Assembly (NCBI RefSeq): GCF_029959445.1
Contig: NZ_JASCOR010000007.1
Location: 1 to 56,985 of the forward strand
Length of the DNA stretch: 56,985 nucleotides
DNA from: Stenotrophomonas sp. PS02298
GTDB lineage: Bacteria > Pseudomonadota > Gammaproteobacteria > Xanthomonadales > Xanthomonadaceae
Direction: 5' to 3'
The notes under the pieces were generated by a model that was not told where the DNA came from, did no database searches, and saw only the letters and a list, made by a program, of their open reading frames with translations. Positions within the stretch are counted from its first letter, which is position 1. Each line of letters opens with the position of its first letter. The position numbers and the translations under genes were made by a program. This document shows positions 25,033-33,817 of this stretch, piece by piece.

Positions 25033-25986
25033 ATGATGCACCGTCATACCGCCGTGCTGCTGTCTGCCGTCATCACCAGTGCCGCAATTGTTCCCGCACT
25101 TGCCCAAACCACGATCAAGGCGCCCGTTGCCAACAACGAACAGGTGCTGGACATGCAATTGAAAATGGAAGAAGCACGCATGCTGCCCTTGCGGGCGATG
25201 TACGCGCGCTACTTCCAGCAAGCGTATCGCCGCTACCCCGGCATCCCGCGCGGCACGCTTGAGTCGCTGGCGTTCGTGCAGAGCCGCTGGTCGCCACTGC
25301 AACCCGATGCACCTGAACAGGATCAGGCGCATCTGCGCATGCCGCCCGCCTGGGGCGTGATGGGTTTGTATGCCGGTGGCGGCTTCGAGGACCAGGTTGG
25401 CGAAGCCGCCAAGCTGCTTGGCGTGTCCACAACTGCCGTGCGCAACGACGCGGCAACCAATATCCTCGCAGCCGCTGCGTTGTTGGATGCGCAGATCCGC
25501 CTGGACCATCCCGAAGCCGGCGCTGGCAGCGCGCCGGCACCTGAAGCAATCCGTCCCGCGCTGATGCGCTACGCAGGCTATGCGCCTCGCGGCAGCGGCC
25601 TGGCTGCACGCAGCGCCGTCGACGACTATGCACGCACCAGCTTTGCCTACGATGTGCTGCTGGCGCAGGACCGCGGCGTCAATGATCGCGGCATCGTCGT
25701 ACCCGAGCGTGCCATCGCCTGGGAGCTGGCCTTCGACGCGCCGCAACTGGTTACCTTGCGCGCACCGATGGTGCGCGTGGATGTGAGCAGGGATCGCATC
25801 GAGACCGACGCGTTCCGTATCGACCCGATCAGCGAAACCCTGCAGGCAGCACTGCGGCCGGAGACACCGCCGTCAGCCCTGCGCTGGATGCCAGCATCCA
25901 GAGCGCCGACTATGGCCCCGCGATCTGGAGCGCCGCCTCGACCTCCAACTACGCGGCATCGCGTTCGGCAGCGATCAGTGCAGTGA
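25033..25986 (+). CDS. N-acetylmuramoyl-L-alanine amidase, N-terminal part (frame-disrupted)
   Basis: This is the first part (317 residues) of what appears to be one exported amidase. A signal peptide (MMHRHTAVLLSAVITSAAIV…ALAQ) is followed by a helical domain with a lysozyme-like flavour (YRRYPGIPRGTLESLAFVQSRW, WGVMGLYAGGGF). After about 25840 the reading becomes Arg/Pro-rich nonsense and ends at a TGA at 25984. The -1 frame at the same place continues sensibly (DTAVSPALDASIQSADYGPAIW) into the amidase domain of the next entry. One base appears to be missing, by mutation or sequencing error. ATGs at 25033 and 25036 are both possible starts. Confidence 0.75.
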   Translation: MMHRHTAVLLSAVITSAAIVPALAQTTIKAPVANNEQVLDMQLKMEEARMLPLRAMYARYFQQAYRRYPGIPRGTLESLAFVQSRWSPLQPDAPEQDQAHLRMPPAWGVMGLYAGGGFEDQVGEAAKLLGVSTTAVRNDAATNILAAAALLDAQIRLDHPEAGAGSAPAPEAIRPALMRYAGYAPRGSGLAARSAVDDYARTSFAYDVLLAQDRGVNDRGIVVPERAIAWELAFDAPQLVTLRAPMVRVDVSRDRIETDAFRIDPISETLQAALRPETPPSALRWMPASRAPTMAPRSGAPPRPPTTRHRVRQRSVQ

Positions 25987-26975
25987 CCATCCACACCACG
26001 CAGGGCAGCTACGCCGGCACCATCTCCTGGTTCAAGAACGCCTCCGCGCAGGTCAGCGCGCACTATGTCATCCGTTCCTCCGACGGACAGGTGACGCAGA
26101 TGGTGCGCAACGCCGACACGGCCTGGCATGTGCGCAACCAGAACAGCTACACCTTGGGCGTCGAGCACGAGGGCTACGTCGACAACAGTTCCTGGTATAC
26201 CAACGCCATGTATGACGCCTCGGCGGCGCTGGTACGCAGTTTCTGCGCCAACTACAGCGCGATAAGTTGCGCCAGCGCCTACAGCGGTGCATCCAGCAGC
26301 GGCATCAACGTGTTGGCCACCAGCGTCAAGATCAAGGGCCACCAGCATTACAGCGGGCAGACGCATACCGACCCGGGCATCAACTGGAACTGGTCGAAGT
26401 ACTACGCGCTGCTGAATCCGGGCAGCGGCGGTGGCGCCGGCACGGTCACGTACCTGGATCGCTTCGAGAGCAGCGTCGGCCATTTCGATACCAGCCCCAG
26501 CTATTCGGGTAGCACTACCGGTATCAGCACGGCCTCGACAGCCACACGGGATTGCACCACGCAGAAGAACGGGAGCTGTTCGTTGCGGGTGCTGCTGAAG
26601 GACAACACCGCGAGCGCCGCAGATTGGGCAGTGCGCTTGTTATCGGGCAGCGGTGCACCTGCCAGCAACACCGCATTGACACGTGCCAATGGGGTTGTTG
26701 GCTTCTGGGTGTGGAGTGGCGGCACCGGAACCACGGTTGGCATCGGCATCGACGACAGTGATGGCACCGAGCGTTCAAGCAGCAAGGCCATCGCTGCCAA
26801 TACCTGGACCTATGTGTCGTGGTCATTGAACGACGCAGCGCAGTGGAATGCGTGGGTGAATGGCAATGGGGCGATCACCGGCAGCAATGTCACGCTGGAT
26901 GCGATCTGGCTATACCACGCCAACACCGCGTATGACCTCAATGTGTATATCGATGATGTGCAGATAGCGAATTGA
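25983..26975 (+). CDS. N-acetylmuramoyl-L-alanine amidase, catalytic and C-terminal part (frame-disrupted)
   Basis: This is the second part of the same gene in the -1 frame; coding probably continues from about 25840, not from the GTG at 25983. It contains an Amidase_2 (PGRP-like) zinc domain: VTIHTTQ with the first His, SAHYVIRSSDGQVTQMV, the WHVRNQNSYTLGVEHEG segment, and KIKGHQHYSGQTHTDPG with the second His and the Asp-Pro-Gly. A C-terminal beta-sandwich of about 170 residues (YLDRFESSVGHFDTSPS to the end) looks like a carbohydrate- or wall-binding jelly roll. The enzyme would cleave the MurNAc-L-Ala bond in peptidoglycan. If the break is real, this part lacks a signal peptide. Confidence 0.78.
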   Translation: MTIHTTQGSYAGTISWFKNASAQVSAHYVIRSSDGQVTQMVRNADTAWHVRNQNSYTLGVEHEGYVDNSSWYTNAMYDASAALVRSFCANYSAISCASAYSGASSSGINVLATSVKIKGHQHYSGQTHTDPGINWNWSKYYALLNPGSGGGAGTVTYLDRFESSVGHFDTSPSYSGSTTGISTASTATRDCTTQKNGSCSLRVLLKDNTASAADWAVRLLSGSGAPASNTALTRANGVVGFWVWSGGTGTTVGIGIDDSDGTERSSSKAIAANTWTYVSWSLNDAAQWNAWVNGNGAITGSNVTLDAIWLYHANTAYDLNVYIDDVQIAN

Positions 26976-27044
26976 TCTGCCTGGGGCCGACGGCCCTACC
27001 TGTAGAGCGCAGCCGTGCTGTGCTGTGGCTTTCCTTGCAAGGCC

Positions 27045-27460
27045 CTGCCGAGCATGGCTCGGCACTACAGGTGCCGGCTGCCTTTGCCTTTGCCTTTGGC
27101 TTCGGCTTCGGCTTCGGCTTCGGCTTCGGCTTTAGCTTTAGCTTTAGCCCTTCTCCCGCTTGCGGGAGAAAGGTTGGGATGAGGGGAGGCTGTTGATCTT
27201 GCTGGTAAAGCCCCCTGCCGAGCATGGCTCGGCACTACAGGAACTGCTTCGGCTGTAGCCCTTCTCCCGCTTGCGGGAGAAGGGTTGGGATGAGGGGGAG
27301 GCTGTTGATCTTGCTGGTAAAGCCCCTGCCGAGCATGGCTCGGCACTACAGGAACTGCGTCGGCTGTAGCCCTTCTCCCGCTTGCGGGAGAAGGGTTGGG
27401 ATGAGGGGAAGCTTTGATCTTGCTGGCAAGACCCCTGCCGAGCATGGCTCGGCACTACAG
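27045..27460. repeat. Tandem array of GTAG-headed palindromes alternating with cttctcccg palindromes
   Basis: CTGCCGAGCATGGCTCGGCA followed by CTACAG occurs four times (27045, 27215, 27326, 27435). Between the copies lie near-identical blocks with CTTCTCCCGCTTGCGGGAGA and the phrase GTTGATCTTGCTGGTAAAG. The last periods are about 110 bp; the first unit also contains a GGCTTC/GCCTTT satellite (27081-27148). The GTAG-headed palindrome resembles SMAG repeats of Stenotrophomonas. Confidence 0.85.
27081..27148. repeat. Hexanucleotide satellite (GCCTTT / GGCTTC / AGCTTT)
   Basis: Tandem hexamers run CCTTTG, then GGCTTC x6, then AGCTTT x3. It is the same family as the satellite at 16657 and it lies inside the first unit of the palindrome array. 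Confidence 0.8.
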
Positions 27461-27467
27461 TCCCCGT

Positions 27468-29387
27468 TTATTTGCGGGCGGTGAAGATGGGCGTGAGGTA
27501 ATCGGTGCGGCCCTCGATCCGCTCCAGCGTCGGGTAACGCAGGCCACCGTGGTAGTCGATGCTCAGCGTGCGGTAAACATCCACTTCCTTCACCAGCAGG
27601 CGCACCGGTTGCTTGCTGTCCTTGGCCGCACGCACGGCTTCCTCCAGCTCGTCGGCGCTGTACTGCAGGTCGTTCACTGCCAACACCTGCATGCCGGTGC
27701 CGACGCCGGCATTGAACGCAGCGCTGTCCCAACGCACTTCATTGACGTAACCGGCTGGGCTCAAGGACACGCCCAATGAATAGATGAAGTTGGCACCACG
27801 GCCCTTCATCGTCGCCTTGAAGTAGGCGCTGGGCTTGTCCTTGTAGACCAGCTTCCAGCCAGCCGCTTCGATGCCGCCGACCAGGCCGGTCCTACGTTCG
27901 AGACGATCACGCAGGAACTGCGACCAGTCACCGGTCGGCTGCACCTGCTCCAGGGTCGCGGCGACGTCGTCGTAGGTATAGGTATCCGGGCGCTCCCACT
28001 GACCGTCGTTCTGGCCAAAGAAGGCCTTGGCGAAATCATCAAGGCTGCGCTTGCCGCCACTGAGCGTGCGCAGGCGCACATCGGCTTCCAGCCACAGCAT
28101 CTGCCCGCCCTGGTAGTAGTCCTCGCTCATCTGGTAGCCGCGGTACGGCTTGGGTTTGCGGCGGGCGATCACCGGGTCGTTGGTGGTGTCGCCCAGCGAA
28201 CGCCACTCCAGGCCGGGGCGGTTGTCTGCATACGTTGCAGCAACCATCGCCAGCGCATCACGCGAGGCGTCCAAAGGTCGGATACCAGCGCGCGCGGTCA
28301 GCACATTGCCCCAGTACTGGGTCTGCCCTTCGTAGACCCACAGCAGGCTGCCCTGCATCGGCACGTTGTAGTTCAGCGTGGCCAAGTCGGCCGGACGACG
28401 GTACTTGCCGTCCCAGGAGTGGGTGTACTCATGGCCGAGCAGATCACTGCTACCGACCTTGGCATCCCAACCGCTGAAGTAATCGCGGTCTTCGCTGTTC
28501 TCGCTGGAACGCTGGTGTTCCAGGCCGATACCGCCGAGCTGGTTGGTCACCGCGAACAGGAAATCGTAGTGGTCGTAGTGCTCGGCACCGAACAGCTTGC
28601 GTGCCTGGGTTACCAGCGCGCGGTGCTGCTCGATGTGCTCGGGCTTGGCTTCCAGATCCTTTGCCCGGTCGGCAAACACGTTCAAGCGCACCGGGCGCGT
28701 ACCGGCCGGGGCCAGATCGAACATGCGGTGGTAACGCCCAGCGAACACCGGTGAATCCACCAGGATTTCCAGATTGGTCGGTGCGTAGTTGACGGTGTCC
28801 CCGTTGCGGCTGGCCACGGTCAGGGCGCTGGCTGCATCCCAGCCCTGCGGGTAACGCGCACTGGCTTGGTAAGTGATGGCATGTGCGGCGTGACCGGCCG
28901 GGTACAGCAGCATCGCGTTCCACTGCAGGTTGAGCATGTTGGGCGTCATCACCGTGCGTCCCTGGGCCGAGTCGGTGGGACTGAGGAACTGGAAGTCCAT
29001 GCGCAGCTCATTGACGCCTTCGGGCACCTGCACGTTGAAGGTGTAGACATCGAGCGGGTCGCGTACCCATTCCAGACGCTGGCCGTTGGCGTTGATCACC
29101 AGCCCGGCCAGCTTTTCGATCTGGCCGCTGGGCGAATGGCTGCCCGGCAACCAGGCCGGGTAATGGAAGCGCTGCAGGCCCGGCTGCACCGGTACGGTCT
29201 GCCGCACCTTGAACACGCGCTGGCCCAGGTCGGTGGCGTCCACTTCGAGGCGGATGGTGCCCGGATACGCGGCCTCGCTGATCTTCACCCCGCGTGCGTC
29301 CACGTCAGCCACCGCCGGCGCCGCATTGGCCAAACCCATGGCGGCCATCAGGGCCAACCCCAGTACTGCAGGACGGAACACATGCAT
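27468..29387 (-). CDS. M61-family metallopeptidase with PDZ domain, exported (second copy)
   Basis: A 639-residue paralogue of the M61 peptidase at 7071-8975. A signal peptide (VLGLALMAAMGLANAAPA) is followed by a beta-rich N-terminal domain, the zinc motif HEYTH (residues 319-323) in the LLGHEYTHSWDGKYRRP context, and VYEGQTQYWG with the third ligand. A PDZ domain (VRWDSAAFNAGVGTGMQVLA) lies near the C-terminus. The ATG at 29387 is 6 nt after GAGAGG; upstream GTG and TTG codons are less likely. It is convergent with the amidase gene. Substrate unknown; glycine-rich peptides are typical for the family. Confidence 0.9.
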   Translation of the reverse strand: MHVFRPAVLGLALMAAMGLANAAPAVADVDARGVKISEAAYPGTIRLEVDATDLGQRVFKVRQTVPVQPGLQRFHYPAWLPGSHSPSGQIEKLAGLVINANGQRLEWVRDPLDVYTFNVQVPEGVNELRMDFQFLSPTDSAQGRTVMTPNMLNLQWNAMLLYPAGHAAHAITYQASARYPQGWDAASALTVASRNGDTVNYAPTNLEILVDSPVFAGRYHRMFDLAPAGTRPVRLNVFADRAKDLEAKPEHIEQHRALVTQARKLFGAEHYDHYDFLFAVTNQLGGIGLEHQRSSENSEDRDYFSGWDAKVGSSDLLGHEYTHSWDGKYRRPADLATLNYNVPMQGSLLWVYEGQTQYWGNVLTARAGIRPLDASRDALAMVAATYADNRPGLEWRSLGDTTNDPVIARRKPKPYRGYQMSEDYYQGGQMLWLEADVRLRTLSGGKRSLDDFAKAFFGQNDGQWERPDTYTYDDVAATLEQVQPTGDWSQFLRDRLERRTGLVGGIEAAGWKLVYKDKPSAYFKATMKGRGANFIYSLGVSLSPAGYVNEVRWDSAAFNAGVGTGMQVLAVNDLQYSADELEEAVRAAKDSKQPVRLLVKEVDVYRTLSIDYHGGLRYPTLERIEGRTDYLTPIFTARK

Positions 29388-29472
29388 CACCAACCTCTCG
29401 CTTGTCTGAGAAGGCCATGATGCGGCAAGCCTGCACTGCGTGACACGGGCCGATGGTCATCAGCACATCACC

Positions 29473-29497
29473 GTAGTGCCGAGCCATGCTCGGCAAG
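29473..29497. repeat. GTAG-headed palindrome (SMAG-like)
   Basis: GTAGTGCCGAGCCATGCTCG continuing GCAAG is a single copy of the same palindrome found four times at 27045-27460 and once at 56273. Confidence 0.8.
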
Positions 29498-29535
29498 GGC
29501 CTTATGCACCAACCAATGATCACCAGATTGCCCGG

Positions 29536-29679
29536 TTTTGTAGGAGCGGCGTCAGCCGCGAAGCCACGAATGCCTACAAGCTGGACATTCGTGGCGTTTG
29601 CTATCTGGCCGGGTTGGATCTGGCTGTCTGCTGCTCCGGTGGGAGCAGTGGCTTCGCGGCTCACGCCGCTCCTACAAAC
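29536..29679. repeat. Inverted pair of GTAGGAGCGGCGT palindromes
   Basis: TTTTGTAGGAGCGGCGTCAG…GCGAAGCCAC (29536-29567) and its inverted partner GTGGCTTCGCGGCTCACGCC…CTACAAAC (29648-29679) form a REP-like doublet about 144 bp long between two minus-strand genes. The inner flanks also pair (CACGAATG…CATTCGTGG). Confidence 0.8.
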
Positions 29680-29684
29680 AGCTG

Positions 29685-30869
29685 TCAGGTTCTTACAAAT
29701 ATCTCCACTCGCCGATTCAGCTGCCTGCCGCTGGGGTTGTCCCTGCCATTGGCCTCATTCGGTGCAACCGGCTGCGATTCACCGTAGCCGTGTGCCGCCG
29801 CGTCGGTGGCACTGCCACGCTGGCGCAATGCCGCAAGCACGGCCTGGGCACGGCGCTCGGACAGATCCTGGTTGTAGTCGTCGCTGCCCTTGGCATCGGT
29901 GTGACCACGGATCTCCATCGCGCTGGATGGCACTTTACCCAGCGCCGTCGCCAGCACATCCAACACCTTGCCGGCATCAGGACGGATGATGTCCTTGTCG
30001 AAATCGAACAGCACCTTGTCGTTGAGGGTGATCACGTAGCCGCACGGCGCACCGGACGGTTTGAACTTGTCCAGCAGCGGGAACTTCCCGGCGGGCGGCA
30101 ACGGCGGCAGCGGTGCCATCTTCACTTCGCGCGGCAGCGCACCGATCGTGCCGGTGCCGTCGCCGCGGTTTTCGACGATGCCTTCAGGACCACCGATCCA
30201 CTTGCCCGAGCCGTCGGCGTTGATCTCGATGTTGCCATCGCTGCCAACCCAACTGCCCGAACCATCGCCATGGTTCTCGATGCTGCCGAAGCCACCGACC
30301 CAGCTGCCGGCGCCCTTGCCGTCCAGCTCGATGTTGCCGTGCGCGCCCACATAGGTACCAGAGCCATCGGCATTCACTTCGAAGGTGCCTGCCTCGTTGA
30401 CCACGCTACCGCTGCCATCCGGCTTTACTTCCACCACGCCGTCACCGGTCACCGCCTGGCCACTGCCATCGGCACCGATATTGAACACGCCATGGCCACC
30501 GACGCGCTCCAGGTTGCCTTGCGCGTCGACATTGGTGAAGCCGCTTTCGTTGACCAGTCCACCATCGGTGGCGCAGTTGGCCGGGCGCACGCTGATGCCG
30601 GCGACCGGATCGATCAATGATTGCATCGACAGCTCCAGCCGCTTCTGTGCCGGGCCGCTGCCGATGATGCTGGGCACCATGATGGTCGGTATCACCGGGA
30701 ATTCGATGCTGCCTGCGGTCAGCACTTCCGCGTTGGAGGCCGTTGGTGCAGCGGTCGCCGCAGGCGCAGCTTCCGGCGTTGCAGCAACAGGTTGATCGGC
30801 AGGCGCATCGCGCCCGCAGGCGGCGACAAGAACACTGAGACACGCCAGTGACACGGCAGCAACACGCAT
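29685..30869 (-). CDS. OmpA-family lipoprotein with internal glycine/aspartate-rich repeats
   Basis: A 394-residue lipoprotein. The signal peptide ends in the lipobox VLVAAC (Cys about residue 18). An Ala/Pro/Thr-rich linker follows, then about 150 residues made of six or seven imperfect ~20-residue units with DGSG turns (for example ADGSGTYVGAHGNIEL and GDGSGSWVGSDGNIEI), suggesting a stacked beta structure. The C-terminal domain (about 275-394) is the OmpA peptidoglycan-binding fold: VLFDFDKDIIRPDAGKVLD, then IRGHTDAKGSDDYNQDLSER, ending in the RRVEIFV motif. GGAG lies 7 nt before the ATG at 30869, so the longer upstream frame is not used. It probably tethers the outer membrane to the wall. 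Confidence 0.9.
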   Translation of the reverse strand: MRVAAVSLACLSVLVAACGRDAPADQPVAATPEAAPAATAAPTASNAEVLTAGSIEFPVIPTIMVPSIIGSGPAQKRLELSMQSLIDPVAGISVRPANCATDGGLVNESGFTNVDAQGNLERVGGHGVFNIGADGSGQAVTGDGVVEVKPDGSGSVVNEAGTFEVNADGSGTYVGAHGNIELDGKGAGSWVGGFGSIENHGDGSGSWVGSDGNIEINADGSGKWIGGPEGIVENRGDGTGTIGALPREVKMAPLPPLPPAGKFPLLDKFKPSGAPCGYVITLNDKVLFDFDKDIIRPDAGKVLDVLATALGKVPSSAMEIRGHTDAKGSDDYNQDLSERRAQAVLAALRQRGSATDAAAHGYGESQPVAPNEANGRDNPSGRQLNRRVEIFVRT

Positions 30870-30955
30870 GCAGCAACTCCGTTTGTGCGAAGCGCTCATT
30901 CTTGCCAAAGCGCCGTTCAATTTCCGTGACCACCGCTTGGCGGTCGGTGCCTCGA

Positions 30956-31861
30956 TCAGGATTCATCCAGCGCAGCGAAGGACGCCGCCAGGTGATCAAT
31001 GAACAAACGCACCGACGGCAACAAGCCGCGACGAGAGGGAAACACCGCGTGGATGATTTCCTTCGGCGGCGCCCAGTCCGGGGCCACGTTGACCAATTGC
31101 CCTGCATCCAGCGCATCGCGCACGATCATCGTTGGCAACTGTGCAACGCCGACACCCGCCAGTGCCGCGGCGCGCAACGCCATCATGCCGCGGGTGATCA
31201 AACGCGGATGATGCGGCACTTCGGCAGTCGCACCATCCGGGCCGATCAAGCGCCAGACATGCTCAGCCTGCGGCACCCCCAAGGCAACGCTGGGCAGTAG
31301 ATGAAGATCGGCCGGGCCATGCGAATGCCCGTGCGTTTCGAGCAACGACGGCGCGGCCACCAGGCACTGGGTACGTTCGCCCAAGACCTTCAGCACCAGT
31401 TCGCTGTCCTCCAACGGCGGCGGGCGCACGCGGATGGCCACATCCACGCCTTCGGCGATGACATCGACGCGGCGATTGGTCGCGTCCAGGTGCACTTCCA
31501 CATCCGGGCAGTGCGCCATGAAGTCAGCCACCATCGCCGCCACCCGGAAATCCAGCAGCATGGTCGGGCAGCTCACCCGCACCACGCCACGCGGCTGCGA
31601 GCGGGTCAGCTCGATGGATTCGGCCGCGGCTTCGGCCTCCACCAGCATCGCCCGGCAATGTGCATGGAAGGTCTGACCGACCTCGGTCACCGAGAAGTGG
31701 CGGGTGGAACGCTGGATCAGGCGCACGCCCAGCCGTTCCTCCAGCAGGGCGATACGCCGGCTCAGCTTGGATTTGGGCTCGCCCAGCGCGCGGCCGGCCG
31801 GGGCAAAGCCGCCGTGCTCGACCACCTTGGCAAAGTAGTACAGGTCGTTCAGGTCGAGCAT
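30956..31861 (-). CDS. LysR-family regulator divergent from the pirin operon
   Basis: A 301-residue LysR protein. The N-terminal helix-turn-helix region reads LYYFAKVVEHGGFAPAGRAL followed by SKLSRRIALLEERLGVRL; the C-terminal effector-binding domain covers about residues 90-295. The ATG at 31861 begins the canonical MLDLNDL start; a GTG at 31882 in the same frame is less likely. It is divergent from the pirin gene (124 bp apart). A LysR next to pirin and a YcaC-like hydrolase is a recurrent arrangement in proteobacteria, so it probably activates that pair. Confidence 0.9.
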   Translation of the reverse strand: MLDLNDLYYFAKVVEHGGFAPAGRALGEPKSKLSRRIALLEERLGVRLIQRSTRHFSVTEVGQTFHAHCRAMLVEAEAAAESIELTRSQPRGVVRVSCPTMLLDFRVAAMVADFMAHCPDVEVHLDATNRRVDVIAEGVDVAIRVRPPPLEDSELVLKVLGERTQCLVAAPSLLETHGHSHGPADLHLLPSVALGVPQAEHVWRLIGPDGATAEVPHHPRLITRGMMALRAAALAGVGVAQLPTMIVRDALDAGQLVNVAPDWAPPKEIIHAVFPSRRGLLPSVRLFIDHLAASFAALDES

Positions 31862-31985
31862 TTCGGCTCCAGCGTTCACCAAATAGGACTATCAGACCAT
31901 TTTTTTCCACCTACCGGCATGATCGTCCCAAATCTAATCTTTTCTCCATCGTCGGCGCCCCCCGCGCCGCCAAAGGAGCAGACAG

Positions 31986-32852
31986 ATGAAGAAGATCAGT
32001 GGCCTGTACAGCGCGCCCCGCCCGCATTGGGTCGGTGATGGCTTCCCGGTCCGTTCGTTGTTCTCGTACAACACCCACGGCCGCCAGCTCAGCCCCTTCC
32101 TGCTGCTGGACCATGCAGGCCCGGCCGAGTTCGAGCCGGCGCAGACCCCGCGCGGCGTCGGCCAGCATCCACACCGTGGTTTCGAGACCGTCACCATCGT
32201 CTATGACGGTGAAGTGGCGCACCGCGACTCCACCGGCGCCGGTGGCGAGATCGGCCCCGGTGACGTGCAGTGGATGACCGCTGCCTCGGGCATCCTGCAT
32301 GAGGAATTCCACTCCGAAGCCTTCACCCAGCGTGGCGGCAAGCTGGAAATGGTGCAGCTGTGGGTCAACCTGCCGGCCAAGGACAAGATGGCCGCGCCGG
32401 GCTACCAGAACATCAGCAACGCCGACATCCCGGTGGTGCCGCTGGCCGATGGCGCCGGCACGGTGCGGGTGATCGCCGGCGAGTTCGGCGGCCAGCGCGG
32501 CCCGGCCCGCACGCATACGCCGATGGACGTGTGGGACATGCGCCTGTCGCGTGACCAGCACACCACCCTGCAGTTCGCGCAGGGCCACACCGTGGCGATG
32601 GTGATCCTGCACGGCACCGTGCTGCTCAACGGCAGCCAGGTCGCCCGCGAAGGCCAGCTGGTGCTGCTCGACCGGCAGGCCGGCGAAGTGCAGCTGGAAG
32701 CCAATGCCGACGCCACCGTGCTGGTACTGGCCGGTGAGCCGATCGATGAACCCATCGCCGGCTACGGCCCGTTCGTGATGAACACCCAGGAAGAAATCCG
32801 CCAGGCGATGGATGACTTCAACTCCGGCCGCTTCGGCCAGATGGCAGCGTAA
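31986..32852 (+). CDS. Pirin-family protein
   Basis: A 288-residue bicupin of the pirin family. The metal-binding residues are visible in GQHPHRGFETVTIVYDGEVAH (two His near residues 60-62) and in SGILHEEFHSE (His and Glu near residues 100-105). The C-terminal cupin follows a central PAKDKMAAPGYQ region. Pirins are iron proteins with either quercetin 2,3-dioxygenase activity or regulatory roles. AAAGGAG lies 8 nt before the ATG. Confidence 0.92.
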   Translation: MKKISGLYSAPRPHWVGDGFPVRSLFSYNTHGRQLSPFLLLDHAGPAEFEPAQTPRGVGQHPHRGFETVTIVYDGEVAHRDSTGAGGEIGPGDVQWMTAASGILHEEFHSEAFTQRGGKLEMVQLWVNLPAKDKMAAPGYQNISNADIPVVPLADGAGTVRVIAGEFGGQRGPARTHTPMDVWDMRLSRDQHTTLQFAQGHTVAMVILHGTVLLNGSQVAREGQLVLLDRQAGEVQLEANADATVLVLAGEPIDEPIAGYGPFVMNTQEEIRQAMDDFNSGRFGQMAA

Positions 32853-32859
32853 TGCTCAA

Positions 32860-33025
32860 GCCCCTCTCCCGTCTGCGGGAGAGGGGTTGGGGTGAGGGCG
32901 AACGAAGCCTGCACCCGTCAGAACCTCCTCCGCCTGAACCGCATCACAAAAGCAACGCGCTTCGCGCGCTCCCCTCTTCCGGCCCTTCGGGCCACCTTCT
33001 CCCACATGGGGAGAAGGGACATAGC
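32860..33025. repeat. Intergenic palindromes between pirin and the hydrolase gene
   Basis: CCCCTCTCCCGTCTGCGGGA (32863-) with GAGGGGTTGGGGTGAGGG, and then the inverted companion CCCTTCGGGCCACCTTCTCCC (32982-), make up most of the 196-bp gap. A GCAACGCGCTTCGCGCGCTC motif lies between them. Confidence 0.6.
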
Positions 33026-33048
33026 ACTTCAACCCATCGGAGCCTCCC

Positions 33049-33675
33049 ATGAGCAAGCCTTACACCCGCCTCGACAAAGACAACGTCGCCGTCCTGCTGG
33101 TCGATCACCAGACCGGCCTGCTGTCGCTGGTCCGCGACATCGATCCGGACAAGTTCAAGAACAACGTGCTGGCACTGGCCGACATCGCCAAGTACTTCAA
33201 GCTGCCGACCATCCTCACCACCAGTTTCGAGAACGGCCCCAACGGCCCGCTGGTGCCGGAGCTGAAGGCCTTGTTCCCGGATGCGCCGTATATCGCCCGC
33301 CCCGGCCAGATCAATGCCTGGGACAACGAAGACTTCGTCAAGGCGGTCAAGGCCACCGGCAAGAAGCAGCTGCTGGTTGCCGGCGTGGTCACCGAGGTCT
33401 GCGTGGCCTTCCCGGCGTTGTCGGCGCTGGCCGAGGACTTCGAGGTGTTCGTCGTCGCCGATGCGTCCGGCACCTTCAACAGCATGACCCAACAAGCTGC
33501 CTGGAGCCGCATGGAGCAGGCCGGCGCACAGCTGATGACCTGGTTCGGCGTGGCCTGCGAACTGCACCGCGACTGGCGCAACGACGTGGAAGGCCTGGGT
33601 GCATTGTTCTCCAACCACATCCCCGACTACCGCAACCTGATCACCAGCTACACCACACTGACTACCGGCAAGTAA
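33049..33675 (+). CDS. Isochorismatase-family hydrolase, YcaC-like
   Basis: A 208-residue cysteine hydrolase of the isochorismatase superfamily. The catalytic Asp is in LLVDHQTGLL (Asp 19), and the nucleophile Cys is in the VAGVVTEVCVAF segment (about residue 118); the cis-peptide Val-Thr precedes it. The length and the TSYTTLTTGK end resemble YcaC. The substrate is unknown. GGAG lies 6 nt before the start. It follows the pirin gene and is likely under the same LysR regulator. Confidence 0.9.
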   Translation: MSKPYTRLDKDNVAVLLVDHQTGLLSLVRDIDPDKFKNNVLALADIAKYFKLPTILTTSFENGPNGPLVPELKALFPDAPYIARPGQINAWDNEDFVKAVKATGKKQLLVAGVVTEVCVAFPALSALAEDFEVFVVADASGTFNSMTQQAAWSRMEQAGAQLMTWFGVACELHRDWRNDVEGLGALFSNHIPDYRNLITSYTTLTTGK

Positions 33676-33690
33676 ACCGCTGGGTAAGCA

Positions 33691-33724
33691 CGAAGACGCC
33701 GCTTCGCCGCAAGCGGCGTCTTCG
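33691..33724 (+). terminator. Strong hairpin after the hydrolase gene
   Basis: CGAAGACGCCGCTT (33691-33704) and AAGCGGCGTCTTCG (33711-33724) form a perfect 14-bp stem with a 6-nt loop, 15 nt after the stop codon. There is no clear U tract, but it is the best candidate terminator here. Confidence 0.7.
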
Positions 33725-33817
33725 CATGAATACGCGGGCACTATCCGAAGGTCCAGTTCCGCGCATCATCGCTGCCGCGTTACCGTCCCCGGGTTGCTTC
33801 CCCACGGTATCCGCCCC

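Noticed and set aside
25800-25990. Programmed -1 frameshifting in the amidase gene
   Set aside because: No X XXY YYZ slippery heptamer was found in the overlap, so a simple indel is more likely.
27065-27460. A possible CRISPR array from regularly spaced repeats
   Set aside because: The repeats are palindromes of two families with near-identical spacers of variable length, and there are no cas genes. They are REP-type elements.
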